A stretch of 64,000 nucleotides of DNA. Source: Heliocidaris erythrogramma (taxonomy: Eukaryota; Echinodermata; Echinoidea; Camarodonta; Echinometridae). The position numbers and the translations under genes were made by a program. The notes under the pieces are model-generated. The model ran no database searches, was not told the DNA's origin, and saw only the letters and a list, made by a program, of their open reading frames with translations. Shown here in pieces: positions 1 to 12,127 of this stretch (position 1 is its first letter; each line of letters starts with the position of its first letter). The stretch covers positions 26,218,705-26,282,704 of the forward strand of contig CM046867.1 in NCBI GenBank assembly GCA_025617745.1, written 5' to 3'.

Positions 1-236
1 AGCTACATGTATGATATTCTACCTGATTCTGTTGGAACTCTGTTGCCATGGTAGCGATCCAACGATTCAAAGCTTGTTGGTTGGTCAGCCACATTTCTTG
101 ACCACTCCAATGAAGTAGATGAAGTAGGACTTTGAGAGCCAGGTCATGACCTAACAGTTCAAAGGTCACAGAATATGAAAGGTACAAGGTGGTTTTATAA
201 TCACAGATTAGGGTAAGATTAAAGCGATCAATATAA

Positions 237-897
237 AACCCAAGTTTGGTTGAAAAGTGAGTGATGGTTGCAAAGTTATCTGTCATAAGAGAGTCTTGCA
301 GGTAAACTTTAATGTATGACCTTTGACCTTATCATGTGACCTCCAACGGCACCATAACATGCAGGTCCCCTCAGTGCATCTACAACCCAAGTTTGGTTGA
401 AAAGTGAGTTATGGTTGCAAAGTTCTGTCATAAGAGAGTCTTGCAGATAAACTTTAACGTATGACCTTTGACCTTATCATGTGACCTCCAACAGCACCAT
501 AACATGCAGGTCCCCTTAGTGCATCTACAACCCAAGTTTGGTTGAAAAGTGAGTGATGGTTGCAAAGTTATCTGTCATAAGAGAGTCTTGCAGGTAAACT
601 TTAACGTATGACCTCAAATGACCTTTGACCCTATCATGTGACCTCCAACAGCACCATAACATGCAGGTCCCCTTAGTGCATCTACAACCCAAGTTTGGTT
701 GAAAAGTGATTGACGGTTGCAAAGTTATCTGTCATAAGAGAGACTTGCAGGTAAACTTTAACGTTTGACCTGAAATGACCTTTGACCTTATCATGTGACC
801 TCCAACGGCACCATAACATGCAGGTCCCCTCAGTGCATCTACAACCCAAGTTTGGTTGAAAAGTGAGTGACGGTTGCAAAGTTATCTGTCATAACGT
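237..897. repeat. Tandem array, units of about 145-157 bp
   Basis: Four full units and one partial unit begin with ACCCAAGTTTGGTTG at 237, 385, 530, 687 and 844, so the spacing is 148, 145, 157 and 157 bases. The longer units carry an extra TGACCTGAAA-like insertion. Each full unit contains a TGACCTTTGACC core, which read on the other strand is a direct repeat of AGGTCA spaced by one base. Minus-strand open frames across the array only reflect the repetition and resemble no protein I know. The array leads into a GACGG microsatellite and then a hairpin, so all three probably belong to one mobile element. Confidence 0.9.
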
Positions 898-960
898 TTG
901 TGACGGACGGACGGACGACGGACGGACAGACCGACGGACGACGGACGACGGACGGACGAC
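898..960. repeat. GACGG/GACG microsatellite
   Basis: Imperfect run of GACGGACG words directly after the tandem array. A similar GTCCGTCTGTCCGTCCGTC stretch opens the tandem element at 18550, which suggests related elements share this terminal module. Confidence 0.85.
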
Positions 961-974
961 ATTTGGATCCCTTA

Positions 975-1003
975 GTCTCGCCTTCACCTCCGGTGGGCGA
1001 GAC
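975..1003. repeat. Short terminal hairpin of the repeat element
   Basis: GTCTCGCC at 975-982 pairs perfectly with GGCGAGAC at 996-1003 around a 13-base loop and is followed by AAAAAT. A degenerate version, GTCTCAC...GGCGAGACAAAAAT, closes another repeat at 7594-7619. A short hairpin near one end is a known property of Helitron-like 3' ends, but I see no Helitron protein, so that class is only a possibility. Confidence 0.6.
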
Positions 1004-2329
1004 AAAAATTGATATAACAAGGCATCTGGTCATTAATGTCCCAAAGGTTACCAAATATTGGGAAATTATGAACATGATTGACATAAAAAATATCATTGTA
1101 CTTCATTCAACTTCATATAATCATCAGATATACAGTCAGACCGCAGGTCGTATGCAAATGAGCAAATATCGCGCATTTTATTTCCAGTGCCCGAAATGGA
1201 CTCTCTCCCTGCACCCAGTCGGCTGTATCGCATGGTCATCTTTAAAGTTATGTTCTTCAATAAATATTAATGCTGTGCTCATTAGACTTTCTGCAAAAAT
1301 AAATGAATAGTTTACCAAGACAGTGATATTTTGTTTCAGTCAGAATTTTAGAAATAAGTTGTTTAAAATAACTGATGAAATAGTCATACAAAAGCCGTTT
1401 TTTCACAAGATTTCAAGTTGTTAAAAAGTATATGAGACGCCATCAAGACACATATGTATGGAAGCGCTGGAATCTCATCTTTTTCATCATTACATTCAAA
1501 ACATCCATAAATTTATGACAGAGTCAGGATCCAGCAATATTCAGCCGCAGATTATCCGTTGTCATGACCATGGTCAAGACCATAGAATCTTAGCCCTGTG
1601 ATTGGCAAGCGAGCCATCTGTAACCAAGCGCACGTTGAATGAAACAATGCGCAACCTGTTGCTTCATCCTTGCGCAAACATGCGCATAGCTGTTGACTAG
1701 CTGTGAGAAAACATCTCGCGTAGTGGTAACCAATCGGAATGCTGGAATTGACTTTTTTAAAGACAAAGTGTGTACATTGGTTACATATTGCTGGATCCTG
1801 ACCCTGTCATGAAGTGCACATTAATGTTATTTCAATCTTTGGAATGTACAGAAAATGCCTTTTACGCTCATGTCAAATTTGCACTGGCTCACAATAAAAC
1901 TATGGTAGTTTTGGCCAGATTTATATTTCATTTCATTTCCATTTTTTGTCATAAAAGGAACACCATTTTTTACCAATTTCGTCTTTTATTTTGAACATAA
2001 TAAAAGCATGTCACAAATCTCTGATCCCTCTTCTTTTATTCGATGTATAACTCATGACAATTGGTGAATGATAAGTAGTCTATTCAATAGTTTGCAAATG
2101 AGATGTTCCTGGCTGTTCTTGCTCATTATGTATTCATAGTCAGGCAGAACTGGAAATAAAACAGCGCGCTTTTGGGGGACCTGCGGATTGGCTGTATAAT
2201 GAATTCTTAGATGAGATTGGTAACGTACTGGACAAAATAACTTGGAGCTTTCCATATGAAGTACATTTCATAAAGATGTGATATCACTCTTTTCATGCTC
2301 ATAGAAGTGATAAGACTGGTAGGACTCAC
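1004..2329. other. NCDN intron or flank, no gene seen
   Basis: No exon of the next expected NCDN segment (the helical repeat after the KEGQG... exon) could be found here on the minus strand, so the following exon probably lies left of the window. The stretch is AT-rich, and its short open frames do not resemble a protein family. Confidence 0.5.
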
Positions 2330-2472
2330 CTTGTCCTTCCTTGAGACAAATATCACAAAGTACATTAACCCTGTTGTCTTTCATGAGTTCCTTCCTACCA
2401 GTCTCTGTGGATGCTAAACCAATCAGTACCTGGTAAGCATCTTCTCTAGCGGTAGATTCAGCCTCACTCGCA
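2330..2472 (-). CDS. NCDN: NCDN exon 4
   Basis: Acceptor TGTATTTATAG before 2472, donor GTGAGT at 2329. Encodes SASEAESTAREDAYQVLIGL and then ASTETGRKELMKDNRVNVLC, corresponding to the DTYQCLTAVA... helix of the vertebrate protein. It ends in phase 1; the next exon is not in the window. Confidence 0.85.
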
Positions 2473-4788
2473 CTATAAATACACAAATCAAAGAGAAAGA
2501 CTGTCATCCTCAGGTGCTGCAGAGCATTATTGAAAGTGGGGAGGGGGGGAGGCTAAAGCCCCTATAAAATCACCTTCCTTCTTTCCCTTGAATGGTCTTT
2601 ACAGACAGTGTAAATGGTATAGTCATATGTAGTAATTGCTTGCAGCAGACAAAGGTATACACTGAACATTCTTCCCTTAGCAACTGCTCCCCACTACTGA
2701 TCCTCATATCCGCTGTTAGCACAGTATTCTAATGACTTACCTGGTTGCCATGGTAATGCATTCTACGATTTGTGGTAGTTTATCTAGCATCTGGGGATGA
2801 GCTGCTAAGAGTGGATCTGTACTGAAGCATGCCAGCAGAGTCATGGCTAATGACTTGTACATGTGACTATCACACCCATCTGGTACTGAACCTGAAAACA
2901 GATACATACAAATGTCTGCTCAACTGCCCGACAGTTTTCTGTACTCTTCTATATTTTCACTCATTTAAATTTCCATCTTCACATTGGCAACATTGATATT
3001 TTTCCCACTGATTAGCTGATAATACAAGGTAGTAGATTTGTACGGAAGCATGCCAGATGATGGCTAATGACTTGTACATGTGACTATCACACCCATCTGG
3101 TCTATCGTATGATGTACATGTACATGGTGTCAAGGAATTATATTTCTTTCAAATTGGCAACATTCTTCTTCTCCTTGTTATCTTCCAAGGGCTATGCAGC
3201 CAATCGTGAACATTGATATCCTTTCCACAGATACATATTTTCAACAAATTATCATATGTCTCTCATGAAACTGTATGCACTGATAATATATGTAAATACA
3301 GAGGGGTAATACAGCAATAACAATTTTATTTTAAAGGATGTTTATGTTGAATTTCCCTATATATTCCATTTCATTCATGGAGTCAAAATATGCAATACAT
3401 TGTAATTGCTCACTCTGCTAAACCAATTAACTATTTGGAGCACATTTAATCACAAAATCACACCAATAAAAAAATTAACCTGGTTTCTGATAGATTCAAT
3501 CACAATAAAATCATTAGCTACTTCTAGGATTCTGTGAACAGAGAATTATTTTTTTGACCAAATTTATGACTTCTGAAAGAAAAAAAATTTGATAAAAGAA
3601 AAAGAGATTAACATAGCCATTCAGTATCTTCCTGGGTCTAGTAAAATGGCATTTAGTTATATTCTTCTATTTCAGCAGGGCACACAATGATACATGAGCT
3701 GTATCGAAGCGTTGTATACCGATCTTTAAACAGAATATAATCAAGATAAAGTGGCTTTTTCAAAAGGAGATTCCAGGAATAGCAGTATGATGCCAGTTTG
3801 TGTGTGTGTGTGCGTGTGTGATGGGTTTTTTACAGACGTGTATCAGTCTTGATATGAGAGTAGTCTTGATCCCAGACTTACTTGATGATAGGAGACGAGA
3901 AAGGAATGTGAATCCAACAGCATCGAAGATCCTCTTTCTCATTGTAGCATCAGTATTCTCTGCTTTAATCACCTTGGTAACCTAAACAACAGACATATAG
4001 CAAGAATATAGATTAGTGTAGTATAGAATATAGATGAGGTCGGGCTAACTTCGCACTGGGGTGAACTCGTCATCGCGCTGCGATTAGATTCCAGTGTTGA
4101 AGTGCGAGCTAAACATTTTAAGCGTTTTTATCAAATATATCTGTAAATGTGGGTAATATAAAAGATTTAATCAGTGCAAAATTAATGTAATTTAAGTCTT
4201 TGCAATCGATTCAGCTCTTTTGGATGCCTCAGCCTTGATTTTCCGCTGAGGCCTAGTTGTCTCTAGTAAAGTGCTAGCCTGCATCCATAAAAGGTAAATA
4301 ATTATATACTGAAAGAAAACTATGAACAAGAAGCAAGATATTTTGGAATTCAAGACTATACACAAGTTTTCATCATCTCCACTCCCAGGAGATTATTATT
4401 CTGCATTGATATACATGTAGGCAATAGCAAACTGGAAATCACTAAATGGCTTTCTGCAATCCTCATATACATGTATTCCCATTCTTGCTGAGATTACATG
4501 TGCCAAATGTTGTGTACATGTCAGTATCTTGCAGAAGGAAATTATGATCCATGATAGATGGTAGTTATTTTGCAAATGAACACCTTGTGCCAAGTCATGT
4601 GATAACTACGTGTCAACAGCGCTCTAAAGGATACAATAAAAGGAACATACCAGCATGAGGGCAGCAAACTTCTCTGTGTCAGACTTAGCCACTTTCAGCA
4701 CCTCCAGACACTTGTCTAACTGAGCCAAGTTGGCAGCTGCCGCTTCGGACTGCTTGGAACTGGTTCCATCAGGTCCCGGCTGCTCCAT
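2330..4788 (-). CDS. NCDN: Neurochondrin, N-terminal part (4 exons, continues off the left edge)
   Basis: Coding exons on the minus strand: 4788-4651, 3981-3882, 2891-2741 and 2472-2330, all with GT-AG introns and consistent phases (0, 1, 0-after-carry, 1). The joined reading starts MEQPGPDG and continues with LDKCLEVLKVAKSDTEKFAA, KRIFDAVGFTFLSRLL, HMYKSLAMTLLACFSTDP, and EDAYQVLIGLAS. These match in order the N-terminal part of animal neurochondrin (for example IFDAVGFTF and LLACF.SDPELAAHPQ in the vertebrate protein). Neurochondrin is a cytoplasmic helical-repeat (armadillo-like) protein expressed in neurons and linked to neurite outgrowth and signalling. About 180 of the roughly 700 residues usual in the family are present; the rest lies beyond base 1. 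The orthology is from sequence; function in this animal is inferred. Confidence 0.85.
2741..2891 (-). CDS. NCDN: NCDN exon 3
   Basis: Acceptor TGTTTTCAG before 2891, donor GTAAGTCATT at 2740. Encodes VPDGCDSHMYKSLAMTLLAC and then FSTDPLLAAHPQMLDKLPQI, matching the second helical-repeat region of neurochondrin. A degenerate partial copy of this exon lies upstream in intron 2 (3032-3101). Confidence 0.87.
3032..3101 (-). pseudogene. Partial duplicate of NCDN exon 3 in intron 2
   Basis: Bases 3032-3101 repeat 2811-2884 of exon 3 in the same orientation: the shared block ATGGCTAATGACTTGTAC and what follows (to ACCCATCTGGT) is identical, and the flanking part has a few substitutions. The copy lacks four bases (after TGCCAG), which breaks the frame, and it has neither the rest of the exon nor the acceptor sequence. 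It is best read as a local duplication that left a dead exon fragment. Confidence 0.8.
3882..3981 (-). CDS. NCDN: NCDN exon 2
   Basis: One hundred bases, acceptor TTGTTTAG before 3981 and donor GTAAGT at 3881. Encodes VTKVIKAENTD and then the strongly conserved RKRIFDAVGFTFLSRLLSS, the most diagnostic neurochondrin segment in the window. It ends in phase 1. Confidence 0.88.
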
Positions 4789-4800
4789 TCTACCTAACAC
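4651..4800 (-). CDS. NCDN: NCDN first recognised exon with start codon
   Basis: The start ATG is at 4788-4786, followed by 46 codons up to a GTATGT donor at 4650. An acceptor-like TTCTGACAG ends at 4801, four in-frame codons before the ATG. The exon is therefore either an internal exon with the ATG near its 5' end or has an upstream non-coding or short coding exon that I could not place. The conserved stretch is the LEVLKVAKSDTEKFAALML helix. Confidence 0.75.
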
Positions 4801-6292
4801 CTGTCAGAAGATAAAATGTGCAATGTGAGTTGGTCTAGTAGTACAGTCACCTCTCTGATGGACACCAGTTCGAAACATTGTCCTGCCTTTCAGATGGTGA
4901 CGCTTAATGTCGGGTTGACCTCAGATGAAAACAACCAGATCTGATTGATACATGTCTTTAAAAATCAATCACACCCACACATATATTATGAAAATTTCAC
5001 TCTTGAATTATTTTTTGTTAAAGATATCCTACAGATTCCTAATACCTACCATGTCTTCAGAAGCGTGACAGGATAGGACAGGTTGTCTTCAATGTCAAAT
5101 ACATCAAACTCACTTTACAATGTATATCTGAACAGACGGCAGTATGACAAAGCCATGACTGCTAGTCCTATGCCTCATTGACTTGCTATTTTCATTAGTT
5201 TCTTTTGAATCTTTAGAATAGAAGGATATGAACATGTACCTTGAATACATGTACAGTGTCGGTGGAAAATAACATAAGTTGCAACTAAGCAATTATTTTC
5301 TTGGTGTGAAGAATGACTGGTTAGTGCTAACCTCATGTTAGAAAGATGAAAAACTGAATCTGGTGAATACTGAAATATTCCTAAAGCCTTCACACTCTAC
5401 ACCTACATGTACATGATTTATAAAATAATGGCAGTATTTCTCAGATAACATAATATATATTAGAATATAAGCCATACAATCCCTCCAGTGAAATTCATAC
5501 ACACTCAAGAATTAATTTGGAGAGTCAAAAGAATAGACATTCAGATCAAATCTATTACTGGATAAAATCATCCCAAGTACTATACAAGTTTTTCATGATC
5601 ATACATGTCTATAACTATATCATAAAATATAAATATAAGTCCCCATATAAGCAATATAATACCTAAGAGGATATATTAATAGACAAGGATTTATTGGGGG
5701 AGATAAAAGAACAGATATTTAGCTTTAAAAATTCATGGAGAATCTACAGCACTAGCAGTTTTCACGATAGGCCTACATGTCTATGTACGTGTATATTATA
5801 CCAATATTGACTGCTTTGAGTGGCACAGTTCAAAACTATTGTCCAAGGTGATCTCAACACTGTACTGTGCCCAAAGTGAAATCAAGGGGCATCGTGCAAT
5901 CTCTAGATCACAGAGGAGCTATAGTTTTAACCGTGACCCCCAAATTATGCAGTCAATATTTGTTTTATAAACCGCATCCCACGTATGGATTCTCAAAAAA
6001 GATATTTTTTAACAAAATATGACTGTCAACATGTATTTATTTGCAAGGAAAATTACCAATCTAAGATCAACACGTGTGCTTCACGCCCTCATCGTGCACA
6101 TATATCCATTGTTAACTTTGTGCAAATCATGACAATATTATGTGTTGATCTTTTTTATTCAGGGCTGAATGTGATATGTGGGATGGATTTTCTGCAGGAG
6201 AATCAGTCCTAAACTTATCAAACTCAAAATAAATACATGTCGTTACATGAAAAATAATTATTTTCCTCACATTATCATTTCATACAGTATCA
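4801..6292. other. Intergenic, no gene seen
   Basis: AT-rich sequence upstream of the NCDN start with scattered ACATGTA words. No CpG-rich promoter, TATA box at a convincing place, or coding similarity could be recognised. An NCDN 5' untranslated exon may be hidden here. Confidence 0.4.
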
Positions 6293-6687
6293 TTAAAGGG
6301 CCCCTGCAACCCAAACGCAACCCAAATGAAAGTTTATTCCTGTTGATGTGCAGGGATGCATACAACTAATATTCTGTTATTCACACATCTAGATACGTTT
6401 CATAGATTTGTAATTGTTTTTTAAAATATTTTTCCCAACCTCTAAGCTCCACCTTAAAAAATGGTCCAGATCTCATTCCGGCATTGACATCTGTCAATCA
6501 TCAGTCAGCTATACTAACACTCTACAATAGACAGTGGGTCGAGATTATCATGTTTGAGAAAATTATTTTAAAATATTTGAAAAAATTATGAAACATATTT
6601 AGATGTTTGAATAAAAAAATCTAAGTTGTATGTATCCCTGCACATCAAGAGAAATCAACTTGCATTTGGGTTGCAGGGGACCTTTAA
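6293..6687. mobile_element. MITE-like element with TTAAAGG-CCCCTGCAACCC ends
   Basis: The left end TTAAAGGGCCCCTGCAACCC is repeated in inverted form at the right end (TTGCAGGGGACCTTTAA). The outer TTAA could be the target duplication. About 395 bp, no coding capacity. Confidence 0.8.
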
Positions 6688-7259
6688 AATTGTAGTTTTA
6701 ATATGGATGGTGTTCTTAAAGAAAAATGCAAAAGTTCATGAGAAAGCAAAATCATTCTGATAATCTTTTAACAGATAGACCGTTCATTTTTGCTAAGGCA
6801 TTATTGCGTGGACTGCTCTTCAAGACAACACATAACCGGTACATTCTGTGGCATTGTCTGCTGTACACTGCAGCTACATGTACCAGTGTCTGTAAAGATG
6901 GTTTGCGAGAAAAAACGTGCTTGAGATTATTCCCTTTCTGCATGAATTATACAGTTTGCCTCTTAAACTACAGCTACATGTACCTTGTATGGGTAACCCG
7001 CATCACTTGGATTACTGTGACCTGAGAATGGTTACTCTATAATGTTAGCTAGAACATTCATATATTCAGAGCAATGGCATTTACCTCCATATGAACTGAT
7101 CTACTACAGGATAAATTGCAAATAAGGCTTGGGAATAAAAAAAAAGGGGAACGCCTAGCATTGTCGCGCCTGCATCTTACAATTGACAGCACACCCTGAT
7201 CATTACCCGCATGAACGGTAACTGAGTTTTTACTAGATTTATTGATTTCCACTGGTTTG

Positions 7260-7622
7260 AGGTGAGCTTAAAAATAGCAACAAGGCTACACTCTTGAAGG
7301 TAAAGATCGATACAAGAAAGTGATGTCAATGTGAACACATTTTACAAAAGTTATTACATGTGAGGTGATTTTCACTGAAAGTTCATTGACCTCTTGACCT
7401 CTGTCCTTTGTCAGATTCAACTCATTTTCGAACTTGACCTGCACCTTTAAGAGATGTACCTGTGGTATGAATTTGGTGATTATAACTCAAATTCATAAAA
7501 AGTTATAGTGATTACAGTGATTGTTGCAGAAAGTTCATTGACCTTTTGACCTTTTGATTGTTGACGCCAACAACGGATAAAGTGACGCCTATAGTCTCAC
7601 TCCGCTACGCAGGCGAGACAAA
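7260..7622. repeat. Repeat with TGACCTTTTGACCT motifs and terminal hairpin
   Basis: Contains two AAAGTTCATTGACC...TTGACC blocks about 150 bases apart and ends with a GTCTC...GAGAC hairpin at 7594-7619 followed by AAAAAT, just like the element that ends at 1003. It is probably a divergent short relative of that family. Confidence 0.55.
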
Positions 7623-8542
7623 AATGCATTCATGTACATTCCAAATGCTCTACATGTACTTATAACATCTACATGTCAATATCAATTGATATAGTCATTC
7701 AGTTTGAAAATAGATTACATTGTATGAGAAACTTTATTAATATAGAAGAAAGGAGAATAATAATTAAAGTAATAGTTCTTAAATAGCTCATAATACTTTA
7801 AAAATGTCTCTATATGTATGCGCTTTAGTATAACAAAACAGTGATAAGTAAGCTTATAAAACAACTATGAATGTATTAACTAATTTCTATAAAATAATTT
7901 CAATGGTATACATGTATATAGCAGAGTGATTAATGAAGTATAATTATCTTAGTAAGATACATAAGAATTTACAAAAGGTAATTAAAAGCATATATAACAA
8001 GATTGAATTTAATTTATGTTGGTAGAAAAGGATGGGTAGTAGACATTAAAATATGCAGCACAAATATATATTCCTGACTACACGTAGGCAATCAATGAGT
8101 GAAAGGGTAGAATATTCATGTAGATACATGTACTACATACAAGGATATAAAATGTTTACTTGAAATGAATGCATTTCCAGAAATAAAAAGTTCAGTTTTA
8201 CATTTGTTAATATGAATGATAATCGAGATGCTTTCAAATAAATCTTCAAATGACCTGTTGACAAAATTAGTTCAGAACTAATTACATGCGGTACCTACAA
8301 TATACATTGTAAATTATGCCACATTGACTTTACGGTAATCATTTTATTTATTCATTTATATACACACATGGGGTGGGTTGCCCTTTTAACAGAAGTTGAT
8401 TTTCAAAGGGGTTCACAACTTTCATTTCATTAATCCTGTTATCTATCTTTCACAATACATTTTCCAATCATAAACACCAACACATATTCCACTTTAATCA
8501 TGAACTTTTCATCTCCTCTTACTCTTACTACGGGAAGCTCTT
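7623..8542. other. AT-rich intergenic DNA, nothing recognised
   Basis: Strongly AT-rich with no long open frame, no clear inverted repeat and no protein similarity that I can see. Confidence 0.4.
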
Positions 8543-9223
8543 AAGGCTCATTCACACATGACATAGTAATCGGCCTCAAAAAAACTGCCACAGCAAAATA
8601 AAATCAGATTTCTGGATCTTAACATACGGATATTAAAGTACATGTAAGTAGTAGTGTAAAACCAGAAACGCGCCCGACATGAAACTTTCACTATTTCTAA
8701 CCAACAGCCATTTTAACAGCAAGACGCTTTCGCTAATTGAAAAAAAAATTAAGTGTCGTGTCAGTTGTAATTCAACAATTTCAAGGCATGAAACTTTCGC
8801 GAGTCTAACCACTTGCGAAATTTGCGAGCATCAATGCGAGCATCAAATGCATGAGAAAGTTTCTGGCTGTAGGGTATGCATAGGGATCTGCGTTTTGCGC
8901 AGACAGCCGTTACTCCCACTTGCCATTCATTTTAATACACGTAAAATGTTCTTATTTCCCTGCCACAGTTTTTTGAGGCGGTGTACCAATGATCTGACAT
9001 TTGCTCTGGCAACAATTGCTTTGGACTTTATTGCGTAAAAAATGTAGGGTTATGGTTAGGGTTAGGGCTTAGGTTTGACTTTAGGTTCTAAAGGTATATG
9101 GTTAGTGTTGGGTGCATGGTTGAATTTACCGATTCGGTCAGTGTAGGGAAAGGGCAATGGAGCAATTAAAGCTGGAGCATGCGTAATGGAACCGTTAAAC
9201 TGTGTCATGTGTGAACAAGGCTT
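8543..9223. mobile_element. Non-autonomous inverted-repeat element
   Basis: Ends AAGGCTCATTCACACATGAC (left) and GTCATGTGTGAACAAGGCTT (right) are inverted copies. A second, internal inverted pair, GGCCTCAAAAAAACTGCCACAG and its reverse at 8964-8985, lies inside. The 119-codon open frame at 8679 is within the element, shows no transposase motif and is not called as a gene. A hAT-like origin is a guess from the end sequence style. Confidence 0.65.
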
Positions 9224-9439
9224 TAGATTGAGCTCCTTGGAGTCAATTAAACTGCTTCTGAGTGGGATGAAGAAGAAGAATAATGAGATGGCTCAGACAT
9301 CCTCACTAGATAATGAGCAACACACCATCGTAATAAGGTTATCCAACAAAAGACAGATATAGACATCATTATAGACAGTAAGAGAGAGATAATGGGGAGA
9401 AACAATGCTTGGTATGACTGTATACAGACTGCACGTTTT

Positions 9440-9715
9440 ACAGAGATATGAAGAGACTGGTAGAGAGAGAGAGGTAGAGAGATGCCAAGAGAAGGGGGGG
9501 GGGGTGAGCGGGAAGGGGGCATGGGGGTAGGGAGGTAGAACATGCACAAAAACACAGAGAAAATATGAGATTCTATTAAGAAAAAGATGCACATCGAAAG
9601 GATGTAAACATACTGTACAATGATTTACATACAAGTACATACAAAGATAGAGAGGGAGAGAGAGAGGGATACGATAAAAGCAAAGTAGATGACAGATAAA
9701 GATATGATTCAAGAG
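9440..9715. repeat. Purine-rich (AGAG) tract
   Basis: Long plus-strand purine bias with AGAGAGAG runs and a G10 run near 9495. Low complexity; the minus-strand open frames over it are serine/leucine/proline shadows. Confidence 0.7.
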
Positions 9716-10851
9716 AAGTTATATTCAATCATGGATGTCTTGCCTTCACAGGAAACCCACCCACTTGTACCAGTCCAGCCTCCACTTCATAAAGGTCACC
9801 CCAATTTTCCTACTAATTCCACAGCAGTTGCAGTTTGAACCTCCATTGCAGAATGACATGACGATTTAGAGTTGTGACCTTCAGTTAGAGTTGTGACCTT
9901 CAGTTATGGTTGCTCCAATACTAATATCTAGTTCTACACTTTAACACTTTCTTAACCCTTTCAGGACAGGGAATTATTCAAGGCTAAATTGATCACATTT
10001 CATTCTTCAAATTGGCAACAATATTATTTTTCATTTAGTACTACATGATTCTAATAAGTGCCTTTGAGAACAATATATGTCTAGGAATTTTGTTGAAAAG
10101 TTTTAAAAATTGCCAATTTTGATGATAAATAGTGATTTTGAACCTCTCAATGTGTTGCCAATTTAAGGATTTTGAAGTTTATTCTCGTTTTTAAAATTCC
10201 TGTCATCAAACGCAATATGGTCAAGCAATAAAAATGGACATAGTGTGTGTAGAAATTTTTGCTCTTTCTACTCATGCATCTGGTATATTTTTTAGAGCTC
10301 TGAATCAAAAGTTGTTGAGCCAAACTAGCTAGCTCCCTTTCTTGTTCTCTATTATTACATTTGTACATATGTACTGTACTACATGTACAGTATGCATTTT
10401 TATGTACATGGATATATACATACATGTATACATGTACTGTAGTGTTGTCCAATTACATAATTTCTTATAAATCTTAAGTTTGGGGCAACAAAATTTTTCC
10501 CTTTTAAAATTAGGCTTTGAATAAGCTTGTTCTAAAAAAACAAGCCAATTTTACATTCTAGAATATCATTAATGACATATAATGTGGTCCACATCCACTA
10601 TTCAAGAAATGCTGATAAGTTTCATAATTGGGATGTTTCTTATATACCGTATGTCATATATGTCAAACACTTCATGTAAAAACATAAAATGAAAAAATCT
10701 GGAATTCTTTGCTTTCTTCTTTAATACAGTTTATTTGCTTTAAACCAAAAGGCATTATTTGAAACATTTGCTCTTTTTTTTGTGTGTGTAGTCTATTAAA
10801 TATTTCATCTGTCATATTCATTAAACTCTACTTTTAACCAATGTATGTGTA
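9716..10851. other. Intergenic, only a 19-bp duplication noticed
   Basis: A GAGTTGTGACCTTCAGTTA word is repeated head to tail around 9869-9906. Several ACATGTA-type palindromes occur at 10380-10440. No gene or element end could be recognised. Confidence 0.4.
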
Positions 10852-11350
10852 CAGTTGTGCTCAAAATTATTCATACCCCTTGGAAAATTGATTTTTTTTG
10901 CATTTTTCCCTAAAATGAAAGTCGAACTGGAGTTAATTGCACATCAATAGAATGAATTTAGCTGTCATCTTCAAATGAAAGCTGTTTCAGTTTTCGCCTT
11001 ATTTGTATTACAAAACAAGTGGGTTATTCAAATTTGTTGATGTTCAAAATCATTCATACCCTTGGTAATTCATTGACTTTGTTGATCAATATGAATACAG
11101 TCCTTTGTAATTAATGCTTGTAACACTTCACGTAGCATACTTCACGCTTGTAACACTTCTTTTTTCCTTCAGCCTTCACAAGGCTTCTAGAGGTCTCTAC
11201 TGGGATATCAGGCCAATACCTAGTATTTAATGGCTTAATCTCCTTGAGGATGCTGTCTAGACATGCCTTCACCTGATCTTCAGGGGGTTCCTTGGATTTA
11301 AAGCAGGTTTTATGTCTACAAGGGGTTTCGTTATTGACTTAGTAATTACG
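10852..11350 (-). mobile_element. Truncated Tc1/mariner-like fragment
   Basis: The left end, CAGTTGTGCTCAAAATTATTC after a TA, is typical of Tc1-like terminal repeats. Minus-strand reading near 11170-11270 gives RYWPDIPVETSRSLVKA preceded by ACLDSILKEIKPLN, which resembles a Tc1 transposase C-terminal region. No opposite terminal repeat or complete frame was found, so it is a dead fragment. Confidence 0.5.
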
Positions 11351-11397
11351 GGACTATGATACATGTATGGATATTTTCATTCAGTTTTCCATTTATT

Positions 11398-11686
11398 TTA
11401 AAGGGATACGCCACCACGCGGCCGTGGGGAAAGTCAGGATTGCGTAAGCCCCATTCACTCGAACACAAAGTTTGTGCGTCGAATGCGTCCGTTGGACTAA
11501 TGGATTATATTTCGGATTGCACAAAGTCGACCGAATCTCGCACGAGAGCTCGAGCTCAGGCGGAGCGTGCATGTTGTGCGGCGACCAGTCTGTCCCCCGC
11601 GGGGCAACGGCACGATCACGTAACAATCACGTTGCCCTCTCGTGGCATAAAAACGTCCACAATCTGCGGTGGAGTATCCCTTTAAA
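11398..11686. mobile_element. MITE, copy 1 of a local pair
   Basis: Ends TTTAAAGGGATACGCCACC and GGTGGAGTATCCCTTTAAA are inverted repeats. The interior is GC-rich (CGCACGAGAGCTCGAGCTC, GGCATAAAAACGTCCAC) and is shared with the next element. The open frames at 11356-11807 run across it and are not genes. Confidence 0.85.
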
Positions 11687-11802
11687 GGGTTCGCCCTCAT
11701 TCTTTGGCTCCAAAGAATGTATGAGCTCTAACTTTGACTTTGCAATTTACATCTCTTACCAGGATGTACATTGTGTAAACTGTTGTTCATCTCTCACACC
11801 TG

Positions 11803-12107
11803 TTTAAAAGGATACGCCGCCAGGGGGTTGTGGGGAATGTCAAGATTGGGTAAGCCCTATTCACTTGTACACAAAGTTTGTGCATCGAACGTGTCAGTCG
11901 GACTACTGGGGTTACATTTCCAACTGCACAAAGCCGACCAAATCTCGCACAAGAGCTCGAGCTCAGGCGCGGTAGAGCGTGCATGTTGCGCGGCGACCAG
12001 TCCGTCCGGAGTTTGCACCCCGCAGGGCAACAGCATGATCAGGTAACGATCACGGTGCCCTCTCGCGGCATAAAAACGTCCACAACCTGTGGTTGAGTAC
12101 CCTTTAA
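11803..12107. mobile_element. MITE, copy 2 of a local pair
   Basis: Starts TTTAAAAGGATACGCCGCC and ends GGTTGAGTACCCTTTAA, in the same orientation as the copy 120 bases to its left and with the same interior landmarks. The ends are more diverged than in copy 1, so it may be older. Confidence 0.82.
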
Positions 12108-12127
12108 TATTCCATTTTAACAGAAAA

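Noticed and set aside
237-1310. Open frames over the tandem array, including a 147-codon plus-strand frame
   Set aside because: They repeat with the DNA unit, show no domain, and overlap a microsatellite.
11356-12096. Overlapping 70-110-codon frames on both strands
   Set aside because: They cover a pair of GC-rich MITEs.
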